Assembly (NCBI GenBank): GCA_015661095.1
Contig: JACVQI010000028.1
Coordinates: 1-28,227 of the forward strand
Direction of reading: 5' to 3'
Origin: Gammaproteobacteria bacterium
Lineage (GTDB): Bacteria; Pseudomonadota; Gammaproteobacteria; Eutrophobiales; Eutrophobiaceae
Length of the DNA: 28,227 nucleotides
Positions 16,382 through 25,165 of the stretch are shown one piece after another. How positions within the stretch are numbered: the first letter of the stretch is position 1; every line of letters starts with the position of its first letter. The notes under the pieces are model-generated. The model was given only the letters and a program-made list of their open reading frames with translations, did not search any database and was not told where the DNA came from. Both the position numbers and the translations under genes were made by a program.

Positions 16382-16831
16382 ATGACCCCGCTGGATATTA
16401 ATGTCATAAAGAATTATCTGCCGCACCGATATCCTTTCCTGCTTATCGATCGGATTGTTGCTTTTGAGAAAGATAAATACCTGACAGCCCTGAAAAATGT
16501 CACCATGAACGAGCCTTTTTTTCTGGGACATTTCCCCACCAAACCGATCATGCCCGGCGTACTTATCGTTGAAGCGATGGCGCAGGCGTCAGCAATTTTT
16601 GGAAACTTGTCCATGCAGGATCGGCCTGAGGACGGTTCATTGTATTATCTCGTCGGTATCGACAAGGCGCGCTTCCGGCATATCGTTGTACCGGGAGACC
16701 AGTTGCTGTTGAAGGTCGATTTTCTGACGGTACGCAGAAATATCTGGAAATTTTCAGCTAAGGCCACGGTCGCCGACAAGACTGTCGCCTCAGCCGAATT
16801 TCTCACCACTGTCGTGGAACCTGACGTTTGA
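16382..16831 (+). CDS. fabZ: (3R)-hydroxyacyl-ACP dehydratase FabZ
   Basis: FabZ dehydrates 3-hydroxyacyl-ACP in fatty acid elongation and competes with LpxA and LpxD for the same hydroxyacyl-ACP pool. The hot-dog fold motif LPHRYPFLLIDR and the active-site segment GHFPTKPIMPGVLIVEAMAQ give catalytic H50 and E64. At 149 residues it matches the family. AGGAAA precedes the ATG. It sits between lpxD and lpxA, overlapping the latter by four bases. Confidence 0.97.
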   Translation: MTPLDINVIKNYLPHRYPFLLIDRIVAFEKDKYLTALKNVTMNEPFFLGHFPTKPIMPGVLIVEAMAQASAIFGNLSMQDRPEDGSLYYLVGIDKARFRHIVVPGDQLLLKVDFLTVRRNIWKFSAKATVADKTVASAEFLTTVVEPDV

Positions 16832-17601
16832 TAGCCGCCAGTGCCATTGTCCATCCTGAAGCAAGGATCGATGAGGGTGTTGATGTCGATGCATATGCAA
16901 TCATCGGTGCACAGGTAGAGATCCATAAGGGTACTTCTATCGGACCGCACACGGTCATTAAAGGTCCGGCGCGCATCGGCGAAAACAACCGTATATATCA
17001 ATTCTGTTCGATCGGGGAAGACCCGCAGGACAAGAAATTCCAGGGTGAATTGGCATCCGTTCTGGAAATCGGAAACGATAATACCATCCGGGAGTTTTGT
17101 ACCATCAACCGTGGTACGGCGGCTGGCGGGGGCATCACCAGGATCGGCGATAACAACTGGATCATGGCCTATGTTCATATTGCTCATGATTGCAGCGTCG
17201 GCAGTCACACAATTTTCGCCAACAATGCCACGCTGGCCGGTCATGTCCAGGTCGATGATTATGTCATACTCGGTGGATTTACCGGCGTGCATCAGTTTTG
17301 CCGGCTGGGTAGACATTGTTTTACCGCCATAGCCTCAGTAGTCGTTAAAGATATTCCGCCGTATTTGATAGTTTCCGGAAATGTTGCGAAACCATCGGGT
17401 CTGAACAAGGAAGGATTAAAGCGGCACAACTTTTCCGCTGATACCATTAAATTATTGCGCCAGGCCTATAAAATAGTTTATCGCGAAGGATTGGTTTTAA
17501 AGGATGCATTGCAAAGGCTGACGCCTCTGGCTGATGCGTGTGAGGAAGTTGCCTGCTTTGCGAACTTCATTGCCGGATCCAGTCGGGGCATCGTGCGTTA
17601 A
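16828..17601 (+). CDS. lpxA: UDP-N-acetylglucosamine O-acyltransferase
   Basis: LpxA starts lipid A synthesis by moving a 3-hydroxyacyl chain from ACP to UDP-GlcNAc. It is a left-handed beta-helix trimer; the catalytic His is H120 in HIAHDC (E. coli H125). The TTG start at 16828 overlaps the fabZ stop as TTGA and yields 257 residues (E. coli 262). The position equivalent to E. coli G173, the acyl chain ruler, is I168 in FTAIAS; Pseudomonas aeruginosa has Met there and uses C10 chains. A shorter acyl specificity than C14 is therefore predicted, by inference. Confidence 0.96.
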   Translation: MIAASAIVHPEARIDEGVDVDAYAIIGAQVEIHKGTSIGPHTVIKGPARIGENNRIYQFCSIGEDPQDKKFQGELASVLEIGNDNTIREFCTINRGTAAGGGITRIGDNNWIMAYVHIAHDCSVGSHTIFANNATLAGHVQVDDYVILGGFTGVHQFCRLGRHCFTAIASVVVKDIPPYLIVSGNVAKPSGLNKEGLKRHNFSADTIKLLRQAYKIVYREGLVLKDALQRLTPLADACEEVACFANFIAGSSRGIVR

Positions 17602-17611
17602 TCTAGCGCTC

Positions 17612-18766
17612 GTGGAGAGTCAGAAATTACGAATCGGCATAGTGGCCGGGGAAGCTTCCGGGGACTATCTGGGCGCAGCCTTGATCAAGGCACTGGTTAA
17701 ACGCGAGCCCAACCTCGAGACGGAAGGAGTTGGTGGTCCACGCATGCGGGAGGCTGGCTGCCGGATTTTATATCCAATGGAAATGCTCTCGGTGATGGGG
17801 CTGGTGGAGGTACTGGGTAAATATTTGAAAATAGCCGGTATGCGCCGGGATCTCATCAAACATTTTACAGATTCACCGCCAGATATATTTATTGGTGTGG
17901 ATGCGCCTGATTTTAATCTGGAAGTCGAGAGACGCCTAAGGACCATGGGAATTAAGACGGTACACTTTGTCAGCCCACAGGTCTGGGCCTGGCGGGAGTA
18001 CCGGTTGAAAAAAATTGCCCGGTCCGTCGACCTGATGCTAACACTGTTTCCTTTCGAAGAAACCTATTATAAGGAACGGGGTTTGCAGGCCATTTGTGTC
18101 GGCCATCCTCTGGCGAATCAGATACCACTACGGCCCGATCCAGCCGCTGCCCGTACCAGGCTGGGATTACCCCAGGATAAGACCGTCATCGCCCTGATGC
18201 CCGGCAGTCGGCCGATGGAGGTCAACCGGCTCACAACTCCGTTTTTACTGGCGGCACTACAATGCCGGAAATCCCGGCACGATATTCATTTCGTCAGTAA
18301 CCTGATCGACGATAATGCCATCGCGACCATGCGGGCGACCATAGATAAACTGGATCTGGATGACCTGCCTATTACATTATTTAAGGGTCAATCACATGAT
18401 GTGCTGGAGGCCGCTGATGTCGTATTGCTGGCATCCGGTACAGTCGCCCTGGAAACGATGTTGTTTAAGAAACCGATGGTGGTAGCCTATAAGCTTAACT
18501 GGATTTCCTACTGGTTGCTGAAGATGCTTGTCAGGGTGAAATATGTGTCTCTGCCAAATCTGTTAGCCGGGACCCGGCTGGTCCCCGAATGTTTGCAAGC
18601 TGACTGTACCCCGGATCGTCTGGCAGCGGAGATCCTGTACTGGCTGGATGATAACGAAGCATCGACAGCACTGGCGCGAAAGTTTACGGAGCTACATAAG
18701 GGGTTGTTAATGGACGCCGCGGACAACGCCAGCCGACTCACATTAAGTCTGGTTCAGCCGCAATGA
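17612..18766 (+). CDS. lpxB: Lipid A disaccharide synthase
   Basis: LpxB is a GT-B glycosyltransferase that joins UDP-2,3-diacylglucosamine with lipid X at the inner membrane. GEASGDYLGA near the N-terminus, APDFN, SPQVWAWREYR, the MPGSRPMEV nucleotide-binding segment and ASGTVALE are all recognisable. I chose GTG 17612, ten bases past the lpxA stop, which gives 384 residues (E. coli 382) beginning MESQKLRIGIVAGEASGD; the longer frame from 17534 would overlap lpxA heavily. The stop overlaps the rnhB start. Confidence 0.95.
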   Translation: MESQKLRIGIVAGEASGDYLGAALIKALVKREPNLETEGVGGPRMREAGCRILYPMEMLSVMGLVEVLGKYLKIAGMRRDLIKHFTDSPPDIFIGVDAPDFNLEVERRLRTMGIKTVHFVSPQVWAWREYRLKKIARSVDLMLTLFPFEETYYKERGLQAICVGHPLANQIPLRPDPAAARTRLGLPQDKTVIALMPGSRPMEVNRLTTPFLLAALQCRKSRHDIHFVSNLIDDNAIATMRATIDKLDLDDLPITLFKGQSHDVLEAADVVLLASGTVALETMLFKKPMVVAYKLNWISYWLLKMLVRVKYVSLPNLLAGTRLVPECLQADCTPDRLAAEILYWLDDNEASTALARKFTELHKGLLMDAADNASRLTLSLVQPQ

Positions 18767-19353
18767 TGCAGCTTGACATGATAGGGCGGGCTGCACAGCT
18801 GACCGCAGGCGTCGATGAAGCGGGGCGCGGGCCATTGGCGGGGCCGGTCATCGCTGCTGCGGTCATCCTGCACGAGGATCGGGACATCGCCGGTATTAAG
18901 GATTCCAAGCAACTGACAGCCATGGCCAGGGAACGGTTGGCGGAGGAAATCAAGGCTAAAGCGCTAAGCTGGGGTATCGGTCGTGCGGACATCAATGAAA
19001 TTGATGATATCAATATTCTGCAGGCCAGTTTGCTGGCCATGCGGCGGGCCGTTGCGGCTCTGACCATCGCGCCGCAACTGGTGCTTGTGGATGGCGATCA
19101 TTGTCCTGAACTTGATTGCCAGGTCAGGGCCATAGTGCGCGGTGACCAGACGATCACTGCTATCAGCGCGGCATCCATCCTGGCGAAGGTCAGTCGAGAT
19201 CTGGAGATGGAAGAGATGGATCGATTGTACCCCGGTTACGGCTTTGCGCGGCATAAGGGCTATCCGACACGGCAACATCTAGAGGCGCTTGCGAGCCAGG
19301 GCATCTGCGCCATACACCGGCGATCATTCGGACCGGTGCGGCGGTATTTGTGA
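18763..19353 (+). CDS. rnhB: Ribonuclease HII
   Basis: RNase HII nicks RNA/DNA hybrids and begins removal of single ribonucleotides from DNA. The acidic active site is visible: D18-E19 in VDEAGRGP, the later Asp in LVDGDHCPEL, and SAASILAKVSRD. At 196 residues it matches E. coli (198). The ATG at 18763 overlaps the lpxB stop as ATGA; a second ATG follows at 18766. The lpxB-rnhB-dnaE order is conserved in gammaproteobacteria. Confidence 0.96.
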   Translation: MMQLDMIGRAAQLTAGVDEAGRGPLAGPVIAAAVILHEDRDIAGIKDSKQLTAMARERLAEEIKAKALSWGIGRADINEIDDINILQASLLAMRRAVAALTIAPQLVLVDGDHCPELDCQVRAIVRGDQTITAISAASILAKVSRDLEMEEMDRLYPGYGFARHKGYPTRQHLEALASQGICAIHRRSFGPVRRYL

Positions 19354-22300
19354 TGCAGGAAACCTTCGTACATCTCCATTTGCACTCGGAGTACTCCATC
19401 CAGGATGGATTGATTCGTATTGAACCATTATTGGAGGCAGCAGCCGGTGCCATGATGCCGGCATTGGCCATCACCGAACAAGGCAATTTATTTTCGCTGA
19501 TAAAGTTTTACCGGCAAGCACTGAGCTCCGGGATCAAGCCTGTTATCGGTTGCGAATTACGTATTTGCAGGGACGGTAAGCCGGATGGGAATCTGGTACT
19601 GCTGTGTCAAAATAACACCGGCTACCGCAGCCTGACCCGATTGATAACACGCAGCTACACTGAGGGACAGATCCAGGGGTTACCACATGTCGAAATTACC
19701 TGGTTGGACCACAATACGGCTGAATTAATCGCATTATCCTGCGGTCGTGACGGAAATATCGGCCAGGCGATACTGCATGGCAATCCAGAGGCTGCCAAAG
19801 CCAACCTGGCGCAGTGGCGACACTTGTTTCCGGATAGGTTTTATGTGGAACTACAACGGACCGGACGACAGGGTGAGGACCTGTATGTGCGCGAGGCCTT
19901 GCGATTGGCCGCGGACATGGCCGTGCCGGTGGTGGCAAGCAACGATGTGCGATTTATCGAACGTGATGATTATGAAGCGCATGAAGCCAGGGTTTGCATC
20001 CAGCAGGGCATGGTGTTGAATGATAAACGCCGGCCGCGTGCCTACAGTGAACAGCAATATCTGAAGACGCCGGCGGAAATGCAGGAGTTGTTTCGGGATA
20101 TACCCGAGGCGGTGGCCAACACCTGGCGTATAGCAAAACGCTGTAACCTGGAATTCAGTCTCGGCAATTATTATATTCCGGAGTTTCCAGCGCCGGGCGG
20201 ATATGTGCAGGAATCCTGGCTCAGGCATAAAGCGGAACTGGGTTTAAATCAACGCCTGCGGGACTTTCAAACTTACGGGATAGCTCAGAAAATTGAGTTG
20301 GAAAAATACCCGCAACGACTGGAGCACGAACTGGGGGTCATCACCAACATGGGATTTGCGGGTTATTTTCTCATTGTCGCTGATTTCATCCGCTGGGCGA
20401 AAGACCAGGGTATTCCGGTGGGGCCCGGCCGCGGTTCCGGAGCGGGCTCTCTGGTGGCCTATGTCCTGGGAATCACGGAACTCGATCCGATGCGGTATGA
20501 GTTATTGTTTGAGCGTTTTCTTAATCCGGAACGGATTTCATTACCTGATTTTGACGTGGATTTTTGCATGGACCGGCGCGATGAAGTCATCGATTATGTC
20601 TCCCAGCGCTATGGGCGCGATCATGTGTCGCAGATCATTACCTTCGGCAGCATGGCAGCCAAGGCTGTGATCCGCGATGTCGGTCGCGTGCTGGGGCATC
20701 CATATGGTTATGTCGACCAGATTGCCAAACTGGTGCCGTTTGAACTCAATATGACGCTGGAGCGGGCCCTGGAGGAGGAAAAATTACTGGCGCAACGCTA
20801 CGAAGAGGAGGAGGAAGTCAGAATACTCATCGATCTGGCTCGCAAACTCGAAGGCTTGGTCCGTAATGCCGGCAGACACGCCGGGGGTATCATCATCGCC
20901 CAGCGGGCCTTAACGGATTACATGCCTCTGTATTGTGAACAGGGCTCCACGGTGACGACCACACAGTTCGACATGGGTGATGCTGAGGCCATCGGTCTGG
21001 TCAAGTTTGATTTTCTGGGATTACGCACTCTCACTATCATCGACAATGCCATCAAGGATGCGAATCAGGTATTGGTCACTGCCCCGAAACAAAAAATCGA
21101 TATTGACAGGATCCCACTGGATGACAAGGCAACGTTAAGCTTGATCCAGAAAACGGATACGACGGCGATTTTCCAGCTTGAATCGGATGGGATGCGGAAA
21201 TTGATCAAGCGTTTACACCCGGATAATTTCAACGATTTAATCGCCTTGGTGGCGTTATTCCGGCCCGGGCCCATGAACATGGTTGACGACTTCGTGGAAC
21301 GAAAACACGGTCAAGCCTCCCTGGATTATCTGCATCCTGCACTGGAACATATCCTGAAGCCGACCTATGGGGTTATCCTCTATCAGGAGCAGGTCATGCA
21401 GATCGCGCAGAAGCTGGCGGGATACACCCTCGGCAGTGCGGACATCCTGCGGCGTGCGATGGGCAAAAAGAAACCGGAAGAAATGGCCAAGCAAAGAAAC
21501 ATATTTGTCGATGGCGCGATCAAGAACGGCGTGACCAACCGGCTCGCCACATATATTTTCGATTTAATGGAAAAGTTTGCTGGTTACGGCTTTAACAAAT
21601 CACATTCGACGGCCTATGCACTGCTGGCGTACCAGACCGCCTGGCTGAAGGCGCATTACCCGGCCGCGTTCATGGCGGCTGTCCTGTCATCGGATATGGA
21701 TAATACCGACAAGATTGTTACGCTCAGGGAGGAATTGCGGCGTATGCAAATCAATTTATTACCGCCGTCCGTCAATGTCAGCGTTTTCAAATTTCACGTC
21801 ATTGATGTGGCATCGATACGCTTTGGTCTCGGCGCCATCAAGGGTGTCGGCCGGTCGGCTATCGAAAGTATCCTTCTGGAACGGGAAAGCGGTGGAAATT
21901 TCAGAGACTTGTTCGATTTATGCAAGCGCGTGGATGCCAGAAAAGTGAACAAGCGTGTGCTCGAGGCATTAATCCGCTCCGGCGCCACGGATGAACTGGG
22001 GCCGGGGCGCAGCAGCATGATGGCCAGCCTCGGCAAGGCCATGCAACTGGCAGAACAACACAGCGCGAATAAAAATACCGGCCAGAACGATATGTTTGGC
22101 CTGGATATAAAAACAACGCGGGAACAAATGCAGATTGCAACCTCTGGATCTGATGCACCGTTTATATATGTGGATGACTGGAGCGAACATGAACGCTTGA
22201 TTGGAGAGAAGGAAACCCTGGGGTTCTATCTGGAAGGACATCCCATCACCCGTTACCAGCAGGAACTGGCCTGCATCATCACCACGCAGCTGCGGGATGT

Positions 22301-22829
22301 AAAACCAGGCCGGGTTATCGTCGCTGGCTATATTGAAAACATTCGAACACGTTCCGGTATGCGGGGGCGAATGGCGGAAATACGCCTCGATGACAGGACC
22401 GCCCGCGTGAATTTAACCTTGTATTCCGAGGTGTATCAGAAATACCGGTCTTTGCTGATCACCGATAATCTTATCATTGTCCGAGGCGAGGCACTGGTTG
22501 ATGATTATTATGATTTCGGGTACTACATCAAGGCGGATTCCGTGCACGATTTGAATAAAGTTCGCAATGATTTCGCCAGCCTGAAGCTGAAACTGGACAA
22601 AACGATGCTGGCAAACGGTACAATTGCCGAGATCAAGCACTCGTTATTACCTTACGCAAAGCATACCCGGCCTGTATCCATTGAATACGATAATGGCCGG
22701 GCTGTCGGTCGTCTCGATCTGGGACAACAATGGCATATCGAGTTGAATGATCAATTAATCGAGGACCTGTCAGCATTAATTGGTGAAGAAAACGTCCGGC
22801 TCGATTATCATAATGTAAATTTAAATTAA
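19353..22829 (+). CDS. dnaE: DNA polymerase III alpha subunit
   Basis: DnaE is the replicative C-family polymerase. A PHP domain occupies the N-terminus (FVHLHLHSEYSIQDG). The palm carries catalytic D401 and D403 in PDFDVDFCM, and the third aspartate lies in KFDFLGLRT. VGPGRGSGAGSLVAY precedes the palm. The internal clamp-binding motif QNDMFG and an OB domain (VIVAGYIENIRTR) follow in order. The ATG at 19353 overlaps the rnhB stop by one base (TGATG); GTG 19350 is the alternative. The 1158 residues are within two of E. coli. No proofreading domain is fused. Confidence 0.97.
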   Translation: MQETFVHLHLHSEYSIQDGLIRIEPLLEAAAGAMMPALAITEQGNLFSLIKFYRQALSSGIKPVIGCELRICRDGKPDGNLVLLCQNNTGYRSLTRLITRSYTEGQIQGLPHVEITWLDHNTAELIALSCGRDGNIGQAILHGNPEAAKANLAQWRHLFPDRFYVELQRTGRQGEDLYVREALRLAADMAVPVVASNDVRFIERDDYEAHEARVCIQQGMVLNDKRRPRAYSEQQYLKTPAEMQELFRDIPEAVANTWRIAKRCNLEFSLGNYYIPEFPAPGGYVQESWLRHKAELGLNQRLRDFQTYGIAQKIELEKYPQRLEHELGVITNMGFAGYFLIVADFIRWAKDQGIPVGPGRGSGAGSLVAYVLGITELDPMRYELLFERFLNPERISLPDFDVDFCMDRRDEVIDYVSQRYGRDHVSQIITFGSMAAKAVIRDVGRVLGHPYGYVDQIAKLVPFELNMTLERALEEEKLLAQRYEEEEEVRILIDLARKLEGLVRNAGRHAGGIIIAQRALTDYMPLYCEQGSTVTTTQFDMGDAEAIGLVKFDFLGLRTLTIIDNAIKDANQVLVTAPKQKIDIDRIPLDDKATLSLIQKTDTTAIFQLESDGMRKLIKRLHPDNFNDLIALVALFRPGPMNMVDDFVERKHGQASLDYLHPALEHILKPTYGVILYQEQVMQIAQKLAGYTLGSADILRRAMGKKKPEEMAKQRNIFVDGAIKNGVTNRLATYIFDLMEKFAGYGFNKSHSTAYALLAYQTAWLKAHYPAAFMAAVLSSDMDNTDKIVTLREELRRMQINLLPPSVNVSVFKFHVIDVASIRFGLGAIKGVGRSAIESILLERESGGNFRDLFDLCKRVDARKVNKRVLEALIRSGATDELGPGRSSMMASLGKAMQLAEQHSANKNTGQNDMFGLDIKTTREQMQIATSGSDAPFIYVDDWSEHERLIGEKETLGFYLEGHPITRYQQELACIITTQLRDVKPGRVIVAGYIENIRTRSGMRGRMAEIRLDDRTARVNLTLYSEVYQKYRSLLITDNLIIVRGEALVDDYYDFGYYIKADSVHDLNKVRNDFASLKLKLDKTMLANGTIAEIKHSLLPYAKHTRPVSIEYDNGRAVGRLDLGQQWHIELNDQLIEDLSALIGEENVRLDYHNVNLN

Positions 22830-22841
22830 TACTGGCTACTG

Positions 22842-23789
22842 ATGAATTTTCTCGAATTCGAACAACCCATCGCTGAACTGGAAGCAAAGATTGAAGAATT
22901 ACGTTATTTGGGCAGCGATGCGGATATCAATATCAACGAAGAGATTACCCGCCTGCAAAAACGCAGTCGGGAACTCACTCAGTCGATTTTTACGGGTCTT
23001 ACCCCCTGGCAGATTTCACAGGTAGCCAGACATCCGCAGCGGCCCTATACCCTCGATTATATCGACAGGATATTTACCGATTTTCAGGAGCTGCATGGCG
23101 ATCGCAGCTTTGCCGATGATCACGCCATTGTCGCGGGACTGGCGCGGCTGGATACCACGGCGGTTGCCATTATCGGACACCAGAAGGGCAGGGATATCAA
23201 GGAGAGGATACATCGGAATTATGGTATGCCCAGACCGGAAGGTTACCGCAAGGCTTTGCGTATCCTGGAGCTGGCGGAAAGGTTCCGATTGCCGGTGTTG
23301 ACCTTTATCGACACGCCCGGGGCCTATCCCGGTATCGGCGCGGAGGAACGTGGTCAAAGCGAGGCCATCGCCAGAAACCTGCTGGTGATGTCAGGATTGA
23401 AAACACCCATTATCGCGACGGTCATTGGCGAGGGGGGATCCGGCGGGGCCTTGGCTATCGGCATCGCGGATTGCCTGATCATGCTTGAATACAGCACTTA
23501 TTCAGTCATTTCACCGGAAGGTTGTGCTTCCATTTTATGGAAGAGTGCCGAGAAGGCCGCGGAAGCGGCTGTAGCCATGGGCATCACCACTGCGCGATTG
23601 CGGGAGCTGGGGCTGGTCGACGAAATGATAGAGGAGCCGCTGGGAGGCGCACATCGGGACTATGACCTGGTGGCGGACAGGATCAAGCAGGCGCTCTTGA
23701 CCAACCTTGCCAGGTTGCAGGCACGTGACCGGGAAGAACTGCTGGAATCAAGACGGAAAAAATTACGCACCATGGGTTTCGTTCAATAA
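22842..23789 (+). CDS. accA: Acetyl-CoA carboxylase carboxyltransferase subunit alpha
   Basis: AccA with AccD transfers carboxyl from biotin to acetyl-CoA, the first committed step of fatty acid synthesis. It starts MNFLEFEQPIAELEAKIEE, aligning with the E. coli N-terminus, and contains TFIDTPGAYPGIGAEERGQS and GEGGSGGALAIGIAD. At 315 residues it is close to E. coli (319). It lies 12 bp after dnaE, as in E. coli. Only a weak ribosome binding site is seen. Confidence 0.97.
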   Translation: MNFLEFEQPIAELEAKIEELRYLGSDADININEEITRLQKRSRELTQSIFTGLTPWQISQVARHPQRPYTLDYIDRIFTDFQELHGDRSFADDHAIVAGLARLDTTAVAIIGHQKGRDIKERIHRNYGMPRPEGYRKALRILELAERFRLPVLTFIDTPGAYPGIGAEERGQSEAIARNLLVMSGLKTPIIATVIGEGGSGGALAIGIADCLIMLEYSTYSVISPEGCASILWKSAEKAAEAAVAMGITTARLRELGLVDEMIEEPLGGAHRDYDLVADRIKQALLTNLARLQARDREELLESRRKKLRTMGFVQ

Positions 23790-23793
23790 ACCG

Positions 23794-25146
23794 TTGTCGG
23801 CATCAACCTATTCCAGCGCCAGGCTGTTGGCTGTTCTGAAATCCCTGCCGATTTGCCAAGGCTATATCATTGCATTCAGTGGGGGGATGGATTCCCATGT
23901 TCTGCTGCATTCCATGGTAAATCTGAAAGACGACTTAACGGCGCCAATCTCGGCAGTTCATGTCAATCATGGCATCAGTAGTCATGCCGGGTCGTGGGCA
24001 CGCCACTGTCGTGAGATTTGCTCAATCCTCGGAGTGAAACTGGACATAATTGAAATTGACGCCAGGTGTCCGCCGGGAGAAAGTCCGGAATCATGGGCCA
24101 GGCGCAAACGATATGCAGTACTCACCGAACACATTGGAGAGGAACGGATATTGTTAACTGCCCATCATAAAGATGATCAGGCGGAAACCTTGCTCTTGCA
24201 GTTGTTTCGTGGTGCCGGTCCGGCGGGGCTGGCGGCCATGCCGGTAACACAATCATTCGGTCAAGGCTGGCATTGCCGGCCACTACTGGATTTTTCCCGA
24301 TTGGATCTGCGGCAATATGCATTACAACATGACCTGCACTGGATCGAAGATGAGAGCAATCAGGATACCGGATTTGATCGCAACTATATCCGGCATCAGT
24401 TGTTTCCGGTGATTAAACAGCACTGGCCGGGAGTGATTACCACGTTGGCGAGGGCCTCCCAGCACCAGGCCGAGGTTTCTGAATTACAGGATCAACTGGC
24501 CCGGCTCGATCTGGCCGGCATAGCTGATGCTGACAGTCTGGTCAAAATAAATAACAATATTCTCAAGAGTCTCAATTTATACAGACAGAAGAATGTGCTG
24601 CGCTACTGGTTGCATTTGTTACAGTTGCCGTTGCCGGACGCGGGGCATATGCATCACATTATCGAAGATGTGGTCAATTCAGGTGCGGATGCCACGCCCT
24701 GTGTTACCTGGCCTGGCGCCGAAGTCCGGCGTTATCGGGAGTATCTCTATGCGGCCACACCACTCAGCAAACATGATCCGGAACAGATAATTACCTGGGA
24801 TCTGGAACAACCCTTAACGGTCCTGCACGGCAGATTATTCGCCAGGCTAGGCCAGGGTCAGGGTATAAAAGCCAGTCATTGCCGCAATAACAGCTTGGAA
24901 ATAAGATACCGCTCCGGCGGTGAGACGATACAACCAGCGGGACGTGACTATCACCACGAGCTGAAGAAATTGTTACAGGACCAGGGAGTACCGCCCTGGT
25001 TGCGCGACCGGATTCCGCTGCTTTATATCAATGGCAGATTGGCGGCTGTGCCCGGGAAATGGATCGCTCAGGAATTTATCGGGCAACATGACGAGCCAAG
25101 CTGGCAGATCAGATGGGAGGGGATGGAGCGGATTTTTCCAGTATGA
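23794..25146 (+). CDS. tilS: tRNA(Ile)-lysidine synthase
   Basis: TilS ligates lysine to C34 of the CAU anticodon of minor tRNA-Ile so that it reads AUA. The PP-loop ATP motif SGGMDS is at residues 29-34, HVNHG and WARRKRY follow, and the family's RGAGPAGLAAM and IEDESNQD segments are clear. The C-terminal domain ends with LKKLLQDQGVPPWLRDR. The start is uncertain: TTG 23794, five bases after accA, gives 450 residues (E. coli 432); CTG 23824 or TTG 23827 are shorter options. It is the last gene of the plus-strand array and meets the next gene tail to tail 19 bp away, with no real terminator hairpin. Confidence 0.93.
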   Translation: MSASTYSSARLLAVLKSLPICQGYIIAFSGGMDSHVLLHSMVNLKDDLTAPISAVHVNHGISSHAGSWARHCREICSILGVKLDIIEIDARCPPGESPESWARRKRYAVLTEHIGEERILLTAHHKDDQAETLLLQLFRGAGPAGLAAMPVTQSFGQGWHCRPLLDFSRLDLRQYALQHDLHWIEDESNQDTGFDRNYIRHQLFPVIKQHWPGVITTLARASQHQAEVSELQDQLARLDLAGIADADSLVKINNNILKSLNLYRQKNVLRYWLHLLQLPLPDAGHMHHIIEDVVNSGADATPCVTWPGAEVRRYREYLYAATPLSKHDPEQIITWDLEQPLTVLHGRLFARLGQGQGIKASHCRNNSLEIRYRSGGETIQPAGRDYHHELKKLLQDQGVPPWLRDRIPLLYINGRLAAVPGKWIAQEFIGQHDEPSWQIRWEGMERIFPV

Positions 25147-25165
25147 AAATTCGTCCCTTAGCAAT

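Noticed and set aside
25147..25165. Bidirectional terminator between tilS and the VWA-FHA gene
   Set aside because: Only a weak 5-bp A/T complementarity (AAATT/AATTT) is present, too weak to call.
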